The position numbers and the translations under genes were made by a program. From NCBI RefSeq assembly GCF_004379255.2, contig NC_056036.1, forward strand, positions 2,418,001 to 2,482,000: a stretch of DNA of 64,000 nt. The letters run 5' to 3'. Shown piece after piece: positions 12,813 to 23,840 of this stretch. The notes under the pieces were generated by a model. It had not been told where the DNA came from and ran no database searches. It saw only the letters and a program-made list of their open reading frames with translations. Position 1 is the stretch's first letter; each line of letters starts with the position of its first letter. The stretch is from Salvia splendens. Lineage: Eukaryota > Streptophyta > Magnoliopsida > Lamiales > Lamiaceae.

Positions 12813-14139
12813 AAAGACGTCTATATCTCTTTCTATGTGCCAAAATAGTGGAGTTATGGCCTTGTCAAAATCGAGTGATTATGCTCTTAGAAAAGGGGAC
12901 CTGACATGAAGGGAAATGGGGCCAAACCCATGCCTCAAATGGAAGGTTCAGGGTATATATCCTTGCCACAAATCCAATGAATCCAAACAAGAATTCACAA
13001 CTTGAGCTGTAATTTCATTAGTTTTTAAGTGTGTCATTCAATACTTTCCATGACTTGATAGTATAATACCTGCCTTCTCTATATATCTCTTTGTCAATAT
13101 TTCCTCGTACATAAACAGCATGGGGATATCATCTTCATAAATAGCATTGAATATTATTTATTATAATTTGACTCTTTATTTAAATAAAAACATTTTTTTT
13201 AATTTAAGTGTGAGAATTCTTATAAACACAAAGTAAAGCTATAAAATAACTGTATTCAACTCTACACTTAAACAAATACTAGTACTATAGAGAATTATTT
13301 ATAGGGTTTAGTACAATTTCAATATTTTATTGTTTCAATTATCAAAGAAAGTTTCAATATACGCTTTTTTTTCTGAACGAAGTTATAGGTTCAAACGGTG
13401 GAGAGCAAAAGAAGCATCAATGGATTGAAGGATCGATCTTTATCGTTTTCCTCTTTAAAATTTTAAAAGTTAATCAAGTTGGTGATCACTTTTTTATTAA
13501 TTTAGTATGCTAATTCAAACCCTTTAAGAAAAAAGATTCGCCTGCGTATCTCGATCTCTACTTATAAAAAAAGGGACCATTTAAGAATTACTACTACAAT
13601 TCTTTTGAGTGATGCAAATAAAGCCCAAATCTGAAGTTTTTAGAGTGTTGCAAATCAAGCCCGAAGAAAGCCCATAAGCTTTTTTTATGTGCAGTAGTTG
13701 CCTCCAAATGAAGAAAACCCAAAAAAAAAATGAAAACTACAAGAAAAAAGAGAGCCCGTCATATGCTACACAATCAGTATATCGATAAATTCATTAAAAA
13801 AAATTATTATTTCATGTTAATACAAAAAGTTTGAAGTTTGCATAAATAAAGAGTAATATAAAAGTTTTATTCACGCTTCATTTATACTCCTTGCTTATAT
13901 GAGGTACAAAATATTTTGACATTGTCGTATGATTCATTATTATTTTATGTTTGTTTAGATGCAGAAGTTTCATCATGTAGGCAAAAAAATAACGACATTT
14001 AAACATTCATAACGAAATACTATTAAATTAAAATTCAAAAAAACCTTTTGTTTTAAACTTTTTGTAGCAATATGTAACAATGATAAAACATTTTATGTAA
14101 ATAGTGTAACTACCACGAATATCTAAGAGATGTTTGAAA

Positions 14140-14240
14140 CTCAAGCACATAAAGGTATAAACGTGGTTCGTTCGTTTATGATCTACGTCCACCGAAGAAG
14201 GAAACAAGGTTTGTATGAGTTGGTCGTGTTGGACGAAAGA
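14140..14240. mobile_element. Relic of a retrotransposon LTR
   Basis: The words ACGTGGTTCG, ATCTACGTCCAC and AGGTTTGTAT occur here in the same order and near-equal spacing as in the LTRs of the intact retroelement (44336-44400). No termini or internal region remain, so I call it a fragment of a related LTR. Confidence 0.5.
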
Positions 14241-15700
14241 GATAACGACAGTATTTTTGGACGTTAGTTCAATATATTCAATTATTAATCGATGTATATA
14301 TTGAATTTATTTTGTTGTTTTTTATTAAAATAAAATAATCTTCGATCGTGGATTAGGCTTAGCTCATTTTCTTGTGTTATGAGTTGGTTGTTGAGTCGGG
14401 TGCTTCCATTTTTTGTGTTGTTTATCTGTTGTATGAATTCTTTTGTTTTTAAATGTTTTGTCTAAAGCTCTTACTTATTTGTGAGAACTTTTCGTTTTAT
14501 CTTAGAAAGCCTATACATTGTTACTAATGATGACTAGTGTTATTAGTGCCTAACACGTGCACATGATAATTTGGGATTTAATCTGGGAAATTGTCCTTTC
14601 ACGTGTTAACCTAAGTTATAAACTTAATTAATTAATATTTTACAATGTTGTCTGTTGTCATGATTCATTATCGTATAACTATTCATCTAAGATTAAAATG
14701 TGAGATTATTCTAGTTAGAAAGAGGTGACTATGACTAATTAAATAATTATCATAAGACTATGAATATATGATTAAGCTGTGGAATTCAATCTTATGAACC
14801 AAACATGACACATATTAAATAATGAAATATAATCTTGTCAATTAACCCGTCCCTACTTAAATCTCTTATTGAGAATCAAGTTTTTTGTCTTAAAAATGTT
14901 CATACACAATTGAACATAATCATGTCGGATGCGATTTCAAGTTTTCAGATTATTTGAATCTGATATAATTATTTTTAAATTTTTTTACTTAATTAAAAAC
15001 TGCTCGATTCATGCTTATAATAACAATGAGGGTAAGAATCGAGATACTAGCTTGAATTTTAGGAAAAAGGGGTTCTCATTTTTATTTCGAATAAAATGAA
15101 TGAAATTGCGGACTTTGTATAATCATTTAATTTTAGAAAATTTCTTGAGACACTTTTAATCTTGTAAGAATGCATTATTGATCTTGAGTTTAGAAAATTA
15201 TTGATACTTTATAATCCACAGCCTTTTTAATATTACGTTGTAGCATCAGTTAATTAGGCCAGCATATAGTCGAAGTAAATTGAATTTTCATATAGCAGTC
15301 ATAAAATTAAGACTTTTGTGCTACATTTAATTTTCATCGACTAGATTGTGTAAAAAATGAATTCACTAGTCTCAAAGAACAAGGTTTTGAAACTTGCACC
15401 GCCAATAGAGAAAGGATGATTAACTGTGCAAACATTACTAAATTATTCACTCAAAAACTATATAAGAAACTACAAAATTCAAATGAACAACATCGATAAA
15501 TTTTTACTCACAAATTTCTTACTTAAGCTTAGAGTTGTCAAATGGATTGGATCAGCCCGATGCAGTCCAAGCCCACCACAAGTTTGACAACTTGGGACCC
15601 GGCTCAGTCCATGTATACCATCGAAATGGATGGGGGCAACGATCTACATACATTCACGAAAGGATAACTCGTGAACTCTGTATGAGAACAAAAATCATTA

Positions 15701-16355
15701 GAGCATCCATATCGGCGAGCAGGGACGCGTCCGTCCGTCCGTGCCAGCGGCACGGAGACGCTGTCCGCCGCTGTGCTCGCGCCGCTGCTCGATGCATCGA
15801 GCACGTCCGTGCCAGCGAGCATGTGACGTAACGCGTTCTGATTAGCCAACGGCATATCCGTTGGAAAATTATTTTTTTAAAATCGAAAACAATACAAAAA
15901 AAAATTTTCACAGTCACAAAAAAATGATCGTTTTTTTGCCCGTTTTTCTGTATTTTTTTAAAAAATTTTCCCCAAAATCATCTATAAATACACACATTCT
16001 TCATCCATTTTTCACATCAAATCATCTCTCATTCATATTTTTATTGATTAGGAGTTTAATTATGTAATTTTTATTTTTTATGATTTTAATTATGTAATTT
16101 TTATTTTTTAGGATTTTAATTATGTAATTTTTAATTTTTAATGTATTTTGTAATATTATTCCGAGTATTTTTAATGTATTTTAATTTTGTGGAAATGTTA
16201 TTATTTAAATTGAATAATGGAATGGTGGGACCATTGTGCTCGTCCTTGTGGAAGAGCACGGATGTGGGTGTAGTGCTCTTGCTTAAGAGCAGGCAGAAAA
16301 AGTGGGTCCGGGCCCACATCCGTGCTCTTGCCAACGAGCACGGATGTGGATGCTC
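15701..16355 (+). mobile_element. PIF/Harbinger-type MITE, family A copy 2
   Basis: The ends GAGCATCCATATCGG and GTGGATGCTC are flanked by the 3 bp duplication TTA (15698-15700 and 16356-16358). GC-rich start, AT-repeat block and GAGCACG-rich right end match the element at 8387-9423, but the whole ORF is absent. It is therefore a deletion derivative of the same family. Confidence 0.85.
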
Positions 16356-16358
16356 TTA

Positions 16359-17550
16359 GATAATACAATTTCCTGCAAAGCATAAAGCAAAAACTTTCAC
16401 TCAATCAGCATGGCTTAAAGCGAAATGTTTCATTTTCAATTCGACAACATAATTTTATGTAGTGTCATAAGATTGTGCCTGAAATGACATACTGTATTTT
16501 TCAATTTATATTTATACAAAAAATAATATTTACTTGTTTAATACCAATCCACAATTAACATGAATCTATGAGCTAAGCAGTTAAGTTGCTGATAAATGAT
16601 AGTACTCTACTTATTACTAAGTAGGAGTAGTACCATATCCAGTAGTATTTTGTTTTTAAGATTAATTGCTAACGAAAAAAGTTAATTAAGATTTAATATT
16701 GTAATAATAAATTTTATTTATAAAATAAATCAATTTATGGTAAGACATGGACGAGACAAAAAGTGGGACAAATGAACCGATTAATTGATATAGTCATGTC
16801 TACGACAATACTTTTCTTTTCGTTTTTATGTTCATTTTATGCCACGAAAACCATGATTAGGATTTTGTATAATCGAATTTATAAAATATTGTACATACAA
16901 ATTAGAACGGCATTAATTAATTTTATCCTTGGCTTTGAAGTTAAAGGAAAAATAATAATAAACCACTTTAGATTCTAACTAATTCATTATTGAATATCAC
17001 ATTTTATTATTTTCAAAATGATTAGTCATAACATGTCTCATTAATTTTGACTATTATATTCGATAAATGAGTTTGACATCTCACTACCATTTCATACTCA
17101 CATAATATCTTAAAATAAGAGTTACAGTCCTCAACTTTTTAAAAATCCATTCCAATTCGGGATGAATAAAGTATATAATGACCATAATTTAAATAATCAA
17201 GATTAAATGTTATACTGTTATTAATATTGTTTGGTAAATAAATACAACAATCTCACATAAAACTAATCTAGACATTTCTCTTATAACGATATAATCTCGA
17301 GCCAATTCAATTCTATTAAATAATCACACATGATTTAATCAAACCAATTCTATTAAATAATCACCCATAATTTAATTTTGATTACCAAACACCCCTTTTA
17401 TAACCACAAATAAACAAGTTAGTGGGGCAACACATTGAAAGATGATTATTTTTTGGATAGAATTAAATTTAAATAAAATAAAAATGAAAACGACATACAG
17501 TAGTGATGGGGAAGAAGATGGCCCACACTTCCAAGCTGTATTTCTTCTAT
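16359..17550. other. Intergenic, AT-rich
   Basis: I see no gene or transposon ends here. Short direct repeats such as CAATTCTATTAAATAATCAC (17310 and 17345) are present. Confidence 0.55.
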
Positions 17551-18429
17551 GTTTGGAAAAATGGAAGCAGCTGTCCTTCCATAGTCCCCCAATTTCCCTT
17601 TCTTCCTCATTTCAATCCATTACCCGATTCTCTCTCCAAAAAAAGGAAACAATTTAGTTCACAAAGATCATGACAACTTGTTCCAGATCATCCCTCTCCC
17701 CCATCACAATTTCAAATCCAAAACCCTCCCTTTTCCTATTCTTTAATTCATCTCTCAAACTATTGTAATTATCACTCTCTTTTTTTCCTCGCTTCGTCGT
17801 TGATGGTTGGAATTTGATCGAGGAAAAGCAGCTTGGAAATTCCGTTGAAGATTCGCCTTTTCAGCTTTTCCCCACCATAGTCCATACCTACGCTTTCCCT
17901 GCTCTCTTGTACAGCTGATCCCGCTCCCCACCACCCCTTCTTTTTTCTCCTCTGTTTGACCCACTACTGCCGCCTCCACTTTCCGCCTCAAAATTAGGGT
18001 TTTCTTTGGGCTTCGATTTCTTTTTGGCTCGTTTAATTAATTTCCCTTCATTTAGTGTATATTCCTGTTCAGCTTGATCTTCCTGCGTCGTGATCTGTTA
18101 TTCTAAATTCAAAATTCAAAATCTCAGAAGCCTTTATTTTTAGCATCTTGTGTATATATTGTAGAATTTAAAATTTCACGGACAAAAGATGGCTTTTCAA
18201 TCGCTTTCAGCCGTAGCTAGGGTTTTTCTAAGATTTTCCTCTTAAACTGGTAGTACTTTCACTTCATTGGATCGAATTTAGTATCACTTGAATCGCCGTT
18301 TCCCCCCTTCCGTGATTAGATTTAAGAACCAAACCCTTTTTTATTCATCCGAAGCTTTCTTCTCTTATTAGAAGCCCAAAAAAAGAAGTCGCTTTAGTAA
18401 ATTAGTTTGATAAATTTGAGGAGGTGATC
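17551..18429 (+). promoter_or_regulatory. Probable promoter and 5' leader of the RRM gene
   Basis: From about 17570 the plus strand turns CT-rich (CCCCCAATTTCCCTTTCTTCC and similar), as is common for plant leaders, and stays so to the start codon at 18430. I could not place the transcription start or a leader intron. Confidence 0.4.
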
Positions 18430-21400
18430 ATGGCTTATCAGCAGCAGCAGCAGCAGCCTATGCCTGGCCCGAGCCCAAGCTCGGGGCAGGGAGGATACCA
18501 GTATATGAATTCTCCATTTGGGGATACCACCTTCACTAAGGTTTTCGTAGGAGGGTTGGCTTGGGAAACTCAGAGTGAGACAATGAGGCATTATTTCGAG
18601 CAATTTGGAGAGATTCTTGAGGCCGTGGTCATCACCGATAAGAATACTGCCCGATCCAAAGGATATGGTTTTGTGAGCACTTGTTAACTTCATTGAGGAT
18701 TTTTACTTTTGATTTGTGTTAAAATTTGTATTCCTGCATTATTGTGGCTCTTAAAGTTCAACTTTTTGGTGATTGCACACTCTAGTTTTGGATTGCAGGC
18801 GATTCAGTGGCCATTACTTCTTTTTAATGCTGTAACATTTATAAGCATGAAAGAAAAAATGGGATTATTGTAATTTATTGTGACTGAAGTAGAAATGTGG
18901 ATGCTTGAATGACTTGGGTACCAATATGGTTTTGTATGGAGGGTTTAGGTGACTTTCCGGGATCCAGAATCCGCTAGGAGAGCATGTGCAGATCCTGCAC
19001 CAATTATTGATGGGAGGCGAGCTAATTGCAATTTGGCTTCACTAGGGAGACCTCGGCCAGCTATTCCGTTTGGTAATATATTTGAATTACCTTCTTAAGT
19101 GCGGGCTCTTGAGGATATGTAACTTTTTTGCATCTTTTGTTTTATGTTCCTCCCCAACCTCTTCAGTCTTCAAGTTTGGTTCTATTGTGCTCGGTGAAAT
19201 AATTTCTGCTGAACTCTGACTAGAGTGAATATTCTTAAGACATTAATATTACTTCTATAGACAAAACCTTCACAGATTAATCTTTATGTTTATATATGGA
19301 ATGGTTGAAATTGAACTATTGTTCTTTGGTAATATGGCATTGTATGCTAGATTATATATGCATGTCTTTATTGCTAATAGGACGCCTTAGATCTCCTGCA
19401 CCTTACCTTGGAGGACAACCAGCTGCTAGAGGTGCTTATGTTGGAAATTTTGCCTACCAGCAACCTGTTACATATGGATTTCAGCAAGGCTTGATGTACT
19501 CTCCTTATGGGTGAGGAACATCCTTTATTAGAATATTCACTTGGTGTTTTTGCTCTTGCTGTTGACCGCCTGTTATTTGTGAACTGTCTACTCTGGCTCT
19601 GCATTTGCATAGATGGCATTCTGGTATATCTCATGTTATGCTACCATGCGGGCACTCAAGTTGTTTATGTTGCGATAGAAAGGAAATATAGGGAGAGGGT
19701 TGGGCGAAACTTATATAATTTGTTGTGGTTTCCTTATATAATTTTGGTTATGTATCACCATGTTTGATTAGTGAAATGCGAGTTCAGAAGCTTGTTGTTG
19801 AAGTTCCAAGTTCTAGAATGTTGTGTTTGTTGACTATTTCTTTTGTTAATCTTAGAAGTCTTTAGTTTAGTTAGTAATTGTGTTTGTAATGCTTGTTGAT
19901 TTCAACTGTCATATATGCTTGTAGGGGTGGGCATTCGCCTCGGGTAAATTGGAATGCAACCCAAACCGGTCTGGTCAGGTATTATTGAAAAATTGATTAT
20001 GGGTGCCTGCTTACTGGCCTTATGAAAATTGGGCGGTTAGTTGGCTATCCCTACGGCTTTGGGGGAAGGGGGAGTAATAGATTGGGCTTCGTCCAGTGAA
20101 AAGTCTTCACACTATCCTATCACGCAGGCTAGACAAACTCATATAACTGGTCATCTTCATAAGTAATAAAACTTTAAAGTTAGCAGTCCATGTTGTTTTT
20201 ATATTTGGATCCTATCTGATCGCCATTTGGAAGAATAAAGAAGGATAGTGGACATAATGGGACAAAATGTGGAAAGTAGATGAAGTGAAGGTGAAGACAG
20301 CTGAAGGTTAAGAGGAAAACCTGTAGAAATAGGAAATCAAAACAAGGAGAGAAAGAAACCGAAGATAGTGGAAATATAAAAACAAAGGTGACTTTATGGT
20401 CTGATTTTGCTTTAGCAGCTACAGGTAGTGCTAGTGAAATAATGAAGGGAGTATTGAAAAACCATAATTAAGGCAAAGCTTGAAGAAATCTGATACTATG
20501 TTCCTGTCCTAATCAAAAGGATCCACTTCAAATATCTGATCTGTTCCCATTCCAATGTGTTTGTGTTGCGAAATCTATTATTCATGCATATATTGATCTG
20601 AATATAGTTACCCTCATAGGTCAGAGTGTAGTTTCAGTTCAGAAGAATTCATGGCTATGGTCTCGATTATATATATGTGTCTGTTTAGGGATGTCATATC
20701 TAGTAATTATTGAACATATTCGGTCATTAACCCTTTTAATGGTGCAGGTATGCCGCCTACAGTCCTGAGTATCCTTATCCTCAGGTCAACATTAGGAAGC
20801 TTGATGTTTAGTTATTTCTAGTGCTAACATTCTTTCGAGTTATTTTGACATTGGGCTGGTGTTTTTGTGTAGGGAGTTTACAACCCTTATGGAAACCAGC
20901 AATACCTTCACATATATGGCATGCCTGGAGCAGTGGGCACAACTATGTATCCATACAATCAGATGAGTCAGGCTGTTCCCGGAAGTCATAATTACACTGC
21001 ATTGCCAGGATATGCAATGCCTGGCCATCAGATAGTACAGTTTGGTGGACCCAATGTCAATGCTATGACAACGACTTCTGTTCCAACTATTCCATCCCCA
21101 TTTCCTGCTGGTAATATGCTCTGTTCCTCTAGTTCAGCATTTCAGATATGCACATCTTTCATTTTCTATCTGGTCTATGTATTATCTGTGGTGACAATTC
21201 TGTAATATTCTTATTGAGAGCCTACTTCTTTCTTTTCCTCTGCGAGAGAAATTACTTTCTTGTGTGGATCTTTCATAGAGGACGAACAATTAATTTACTG
21301 GTTATAGTGATCCCTGAATTTGAACAAGCACAAGGTTAACCAGTAGAAATACCAAATAATTATCCCCAGTGGAAATCATACATGCCTCTTTCGCCATGAT

Positions 21401-22328
21401 TAATTTTACTTTTACAAAGTGTCGAGCAGCGCCATCATATCTCTACCTGACCAAAACTGTGCTGAAAAACCATTTCCTCTGACCGTTTCCGTGTGATTGG
21501 TTATTTGGCTGCAAGCTTCATGGCTAAAGACCATGGTAGAATTTGCTAGTTTTTCCTACGAGAAGGTCCTAGCATGAAGATTGATGGCATGCATTTGAAC
21601 TGAAATCTCTTCTAGAATGATTATGTAGCCTGAGGATTGACATAAGTGATTGTCCACAGTCTAGCTGATTTACTATTCTTTGTGCACAAGAGATTTCTTC
21701 CTTTATCTCTCTTGAACTGGTGGACCAGTTATGGTTATACTCGTTGTTCTCAAAGTTACTGGTTGCTGTTCTGGTGACTGCTAATTTAGTGTTGGACTGG
21801 AAGGTTATGGTGCTATATAAGGTTGTGGTGCTACTGAATAGGGCTGTGCGAATGGTGGTGTTAGTTCTCCCATTCTCCTTAAATTGGGCTCAGAAGTATC
21901 TATCTAATACTCCCTCCGTCCCCTAATAGATGGCGTACTTGGGTAATGACACGAGATTTTATGAGATGTTGTTTTGTATGTTAAGTGGAGAGAAAAAATA
22001 GTACCCCCTACAGATTTTTAGGTAGTGGTGTTTAGTGGTTAATGAATAGAGAAAAAAATAGGAGTGAGAAAAAAGTAGGAGAGATGATAAAATAAGAGGA
22101 GATAGAGTGTTGTTTTTTTGCCATAAAAGGAAGCATTCGTTTAATGATTTCAACTGCTTCCATGAAAGGGTTGTATTTTTTCTGCATCCTTGAACAAGCT
22201 GACCTGTGGCTAACATTTTGGTCATATCAGGTGTTGGAACACCTATTCAACAACAGCCACAATACTTACTACCTGCACATTCACCTCAATACATGCCAGG
22301 TAGCGGTTCTGACCAAAATGCTGGGTGA
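18430..22328 (+). CDS. RRM RNA-binding protein (At1g76460/At1g20880 type)
   Basis: Six coding exons: 18430-18672, 18949-19072, 19381-19510, 20748-20784, 20873-21110 and 22231-22328, for 289 residues. The start has a good context (GATCATGGCT) and is followed by six glutamines encoded by CAG. One RRM covers about residues 36-112, with RNP2 KVFVGGLAW (37-45) and RNP1 KGYGFVTF (77-84); the first intron splits RNP1. The rest is low-complexity, rich in Tyr, Pro, Gly and Gln (SPYGY, YPQGVYNPYG, QQQPQY), typical of this plant single-RRM family. Such proteins bind single-stranded RNA; the target is unknown and I infer none. TGA follows DQNAG. That stop overlaps a strong splice donor (GG|GTGAGG at 22324), so an alternative 3' end is possible. 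The gene runs toward PPD3, tail to tail, as in the conserved block. Confidence 0.93.
21910..22135. mobile_element. Stowaway-like MITE in the RRM gene's last intron
   Basis: TA and CTCCCTCCGTCCCC mark the left end, and the body has the GAGAAAAAATAG and AGGAGAGATG words common to these MITEs. I could not find the right end, so the coordinate is approximate. Confidence 0.45.
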
Positions 22329-22920
22329 GGGTTTAATCTAGGTAAGGTTTCTTGTTGACTTCCACAAAATTTTCCACATGACCATCACCATAATGCTACA
22401 ATCCCGTGTTATTTTAAACCCGATTTCAGGCTCCCTTAGATTGCAGCAGGACTAAGAACAGCAGTACTGCCACTTCATTGGCGGGCTTCAAATCTTGCCT
22501 TGCAAATTATTCGCTTTGCATTCTAGAGGTACCCTTCCTAGTTTTCATCGCACTTTGGTATCTATGTTGCTGCATACTAGTTGTTCCCCTTTGAATTCAT
22601 GCCATCCTTGAGCAAGAATGGGCTGAGTGCATATGTATTGGTGCAGGTCTTACATTGTCACGCTCACCAGAGAAGTCAATGCCGGAGTCGCTCCCAATGG
22701 TGGGGAGAGGATGGCACATCGTATAACTTGGTGTATGTTAAAGACACTTTGTGTTGTGGCAAAACGAGTCGAGTCTGGCTGGAATGGGATTTCTGGCCTA
22801 GCATGTGGAAATAATGACATTCATGTAAAAAGAAAATTTATGGTAGAATCAACATATGATTCTTTTATAGTAAGTCAGTCCCCAACATTTTGGGTGTGTA
22901 GATAGTCAAGTCAGTCACAT
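22329..22920 (+). other. 3' UTR region of the RRM gene, possibly spliced
   Basis: A donor-like GTAAGG at 22341 and an acceptor TTGCAG ending at 22446 could remove a 3' UTR intron. The small frames here carry no recognisable domain. Confidence 0.4.
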
Positions 22921-23267
22921 TCTGCATTCTCTGTATTTAATTTACTCAGCATCCATGTCCATAACCCACCACTTTTAGCTTCTTCATTGTCAAGTCTTGG
23001 ATTTACTCCAGAGCTTCACTTCAAAATATGAAACAAGAAGCTCAATTGCTTTGCTTTCTTATATTTTTATTCATATAGGTACGGATCTATAATTGTTTTC
23101 AAAATAACTAGTATACTACTACTATTATTTTAGTATATAAAACTCATCAAGTGAAAAAGCATCATTATATCAAGATGTGTTGTGACCGTTATAGTAAGTC
23201 AGTCCCCAACATAGGTCTTACATTAGAAATTTGAATGGGATGGGTGATTTTATGTATATATTAACTA

Positions 23268-23482
23268 CTCTCTCCGTTTCATGTTACTCGCACTTTTCAT
23301 TTTAGGCTGTAAATTTGGAATTGATTTTTTAGTGTAATTAAATTAGAATTTTACGACATCACTTAATAAATGAGCTCTTAACTTAATCTAATATATTAAT
23401 TAAATGCATTAATTCTAACTTAAACTATAAATAGTGTAATGAGTTTGTGACGAGTCGAAAAGCAACAGTGGGACAGAGGGGG
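23268..23482. mobile_element. Stowaway-like MITE, 215 bp
   Basis: The ends CTCTCTCCGTTTCATGTTAC and GTGGGACAGAGGGGG form a terminal inverted repeat and are flanked by TA on both sides (23266-23267, 23483-23484). It lies between the RRM and PPD3 genes. Confidence 0.65.
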
Positions 23483-23840
23483 TATGATATTATTGGAACT
23501 GTGATGGACTGAAAAAATTCGCCATGCTGTGTGCAAAAAATCATTGAAAATTGAGAAGCTGAGACCAAAAAATCAATGTTATATCTTCTAACCTTGTGTT
23601 GCTCTGAAATAAAATAAGATTAATGTTAACTCCTTTTTAACATATTTGTTCTTGAGATTTTGGTGCAGTCACAAATCAAATTACTTTAATCACATTGTAG
23701 CAACTGAAGCTAAAAGCCTAAAACCAAATGTTTTCACCAAGGATTATAAACTCCAAATACTAAACCATTTGCTAATGCCTCTATGCACACTTCAACCAAG
23801 CACAATATAATGGCAATGTTGTACCACCTTGGATGATTCA

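Larger units (their letters stand above)
10756..15697. other. Intergenic, AHL to second Harbinger copy
   Basis: About 5 kb of AT-rich DNA without a gene I can support. It holds a MITE end near 11998, two SINE-like tRNA heads (12640-12812) and an LTR relic (14140-14240), listed separately. Confidence 0.6.

Noticed and set aside
17755..17991. 78-codon minus-strand frame
   Set aside because: It is antisense to the CT-rich leader of the RRM gene; its Arg/Glu richness comes from that composition.
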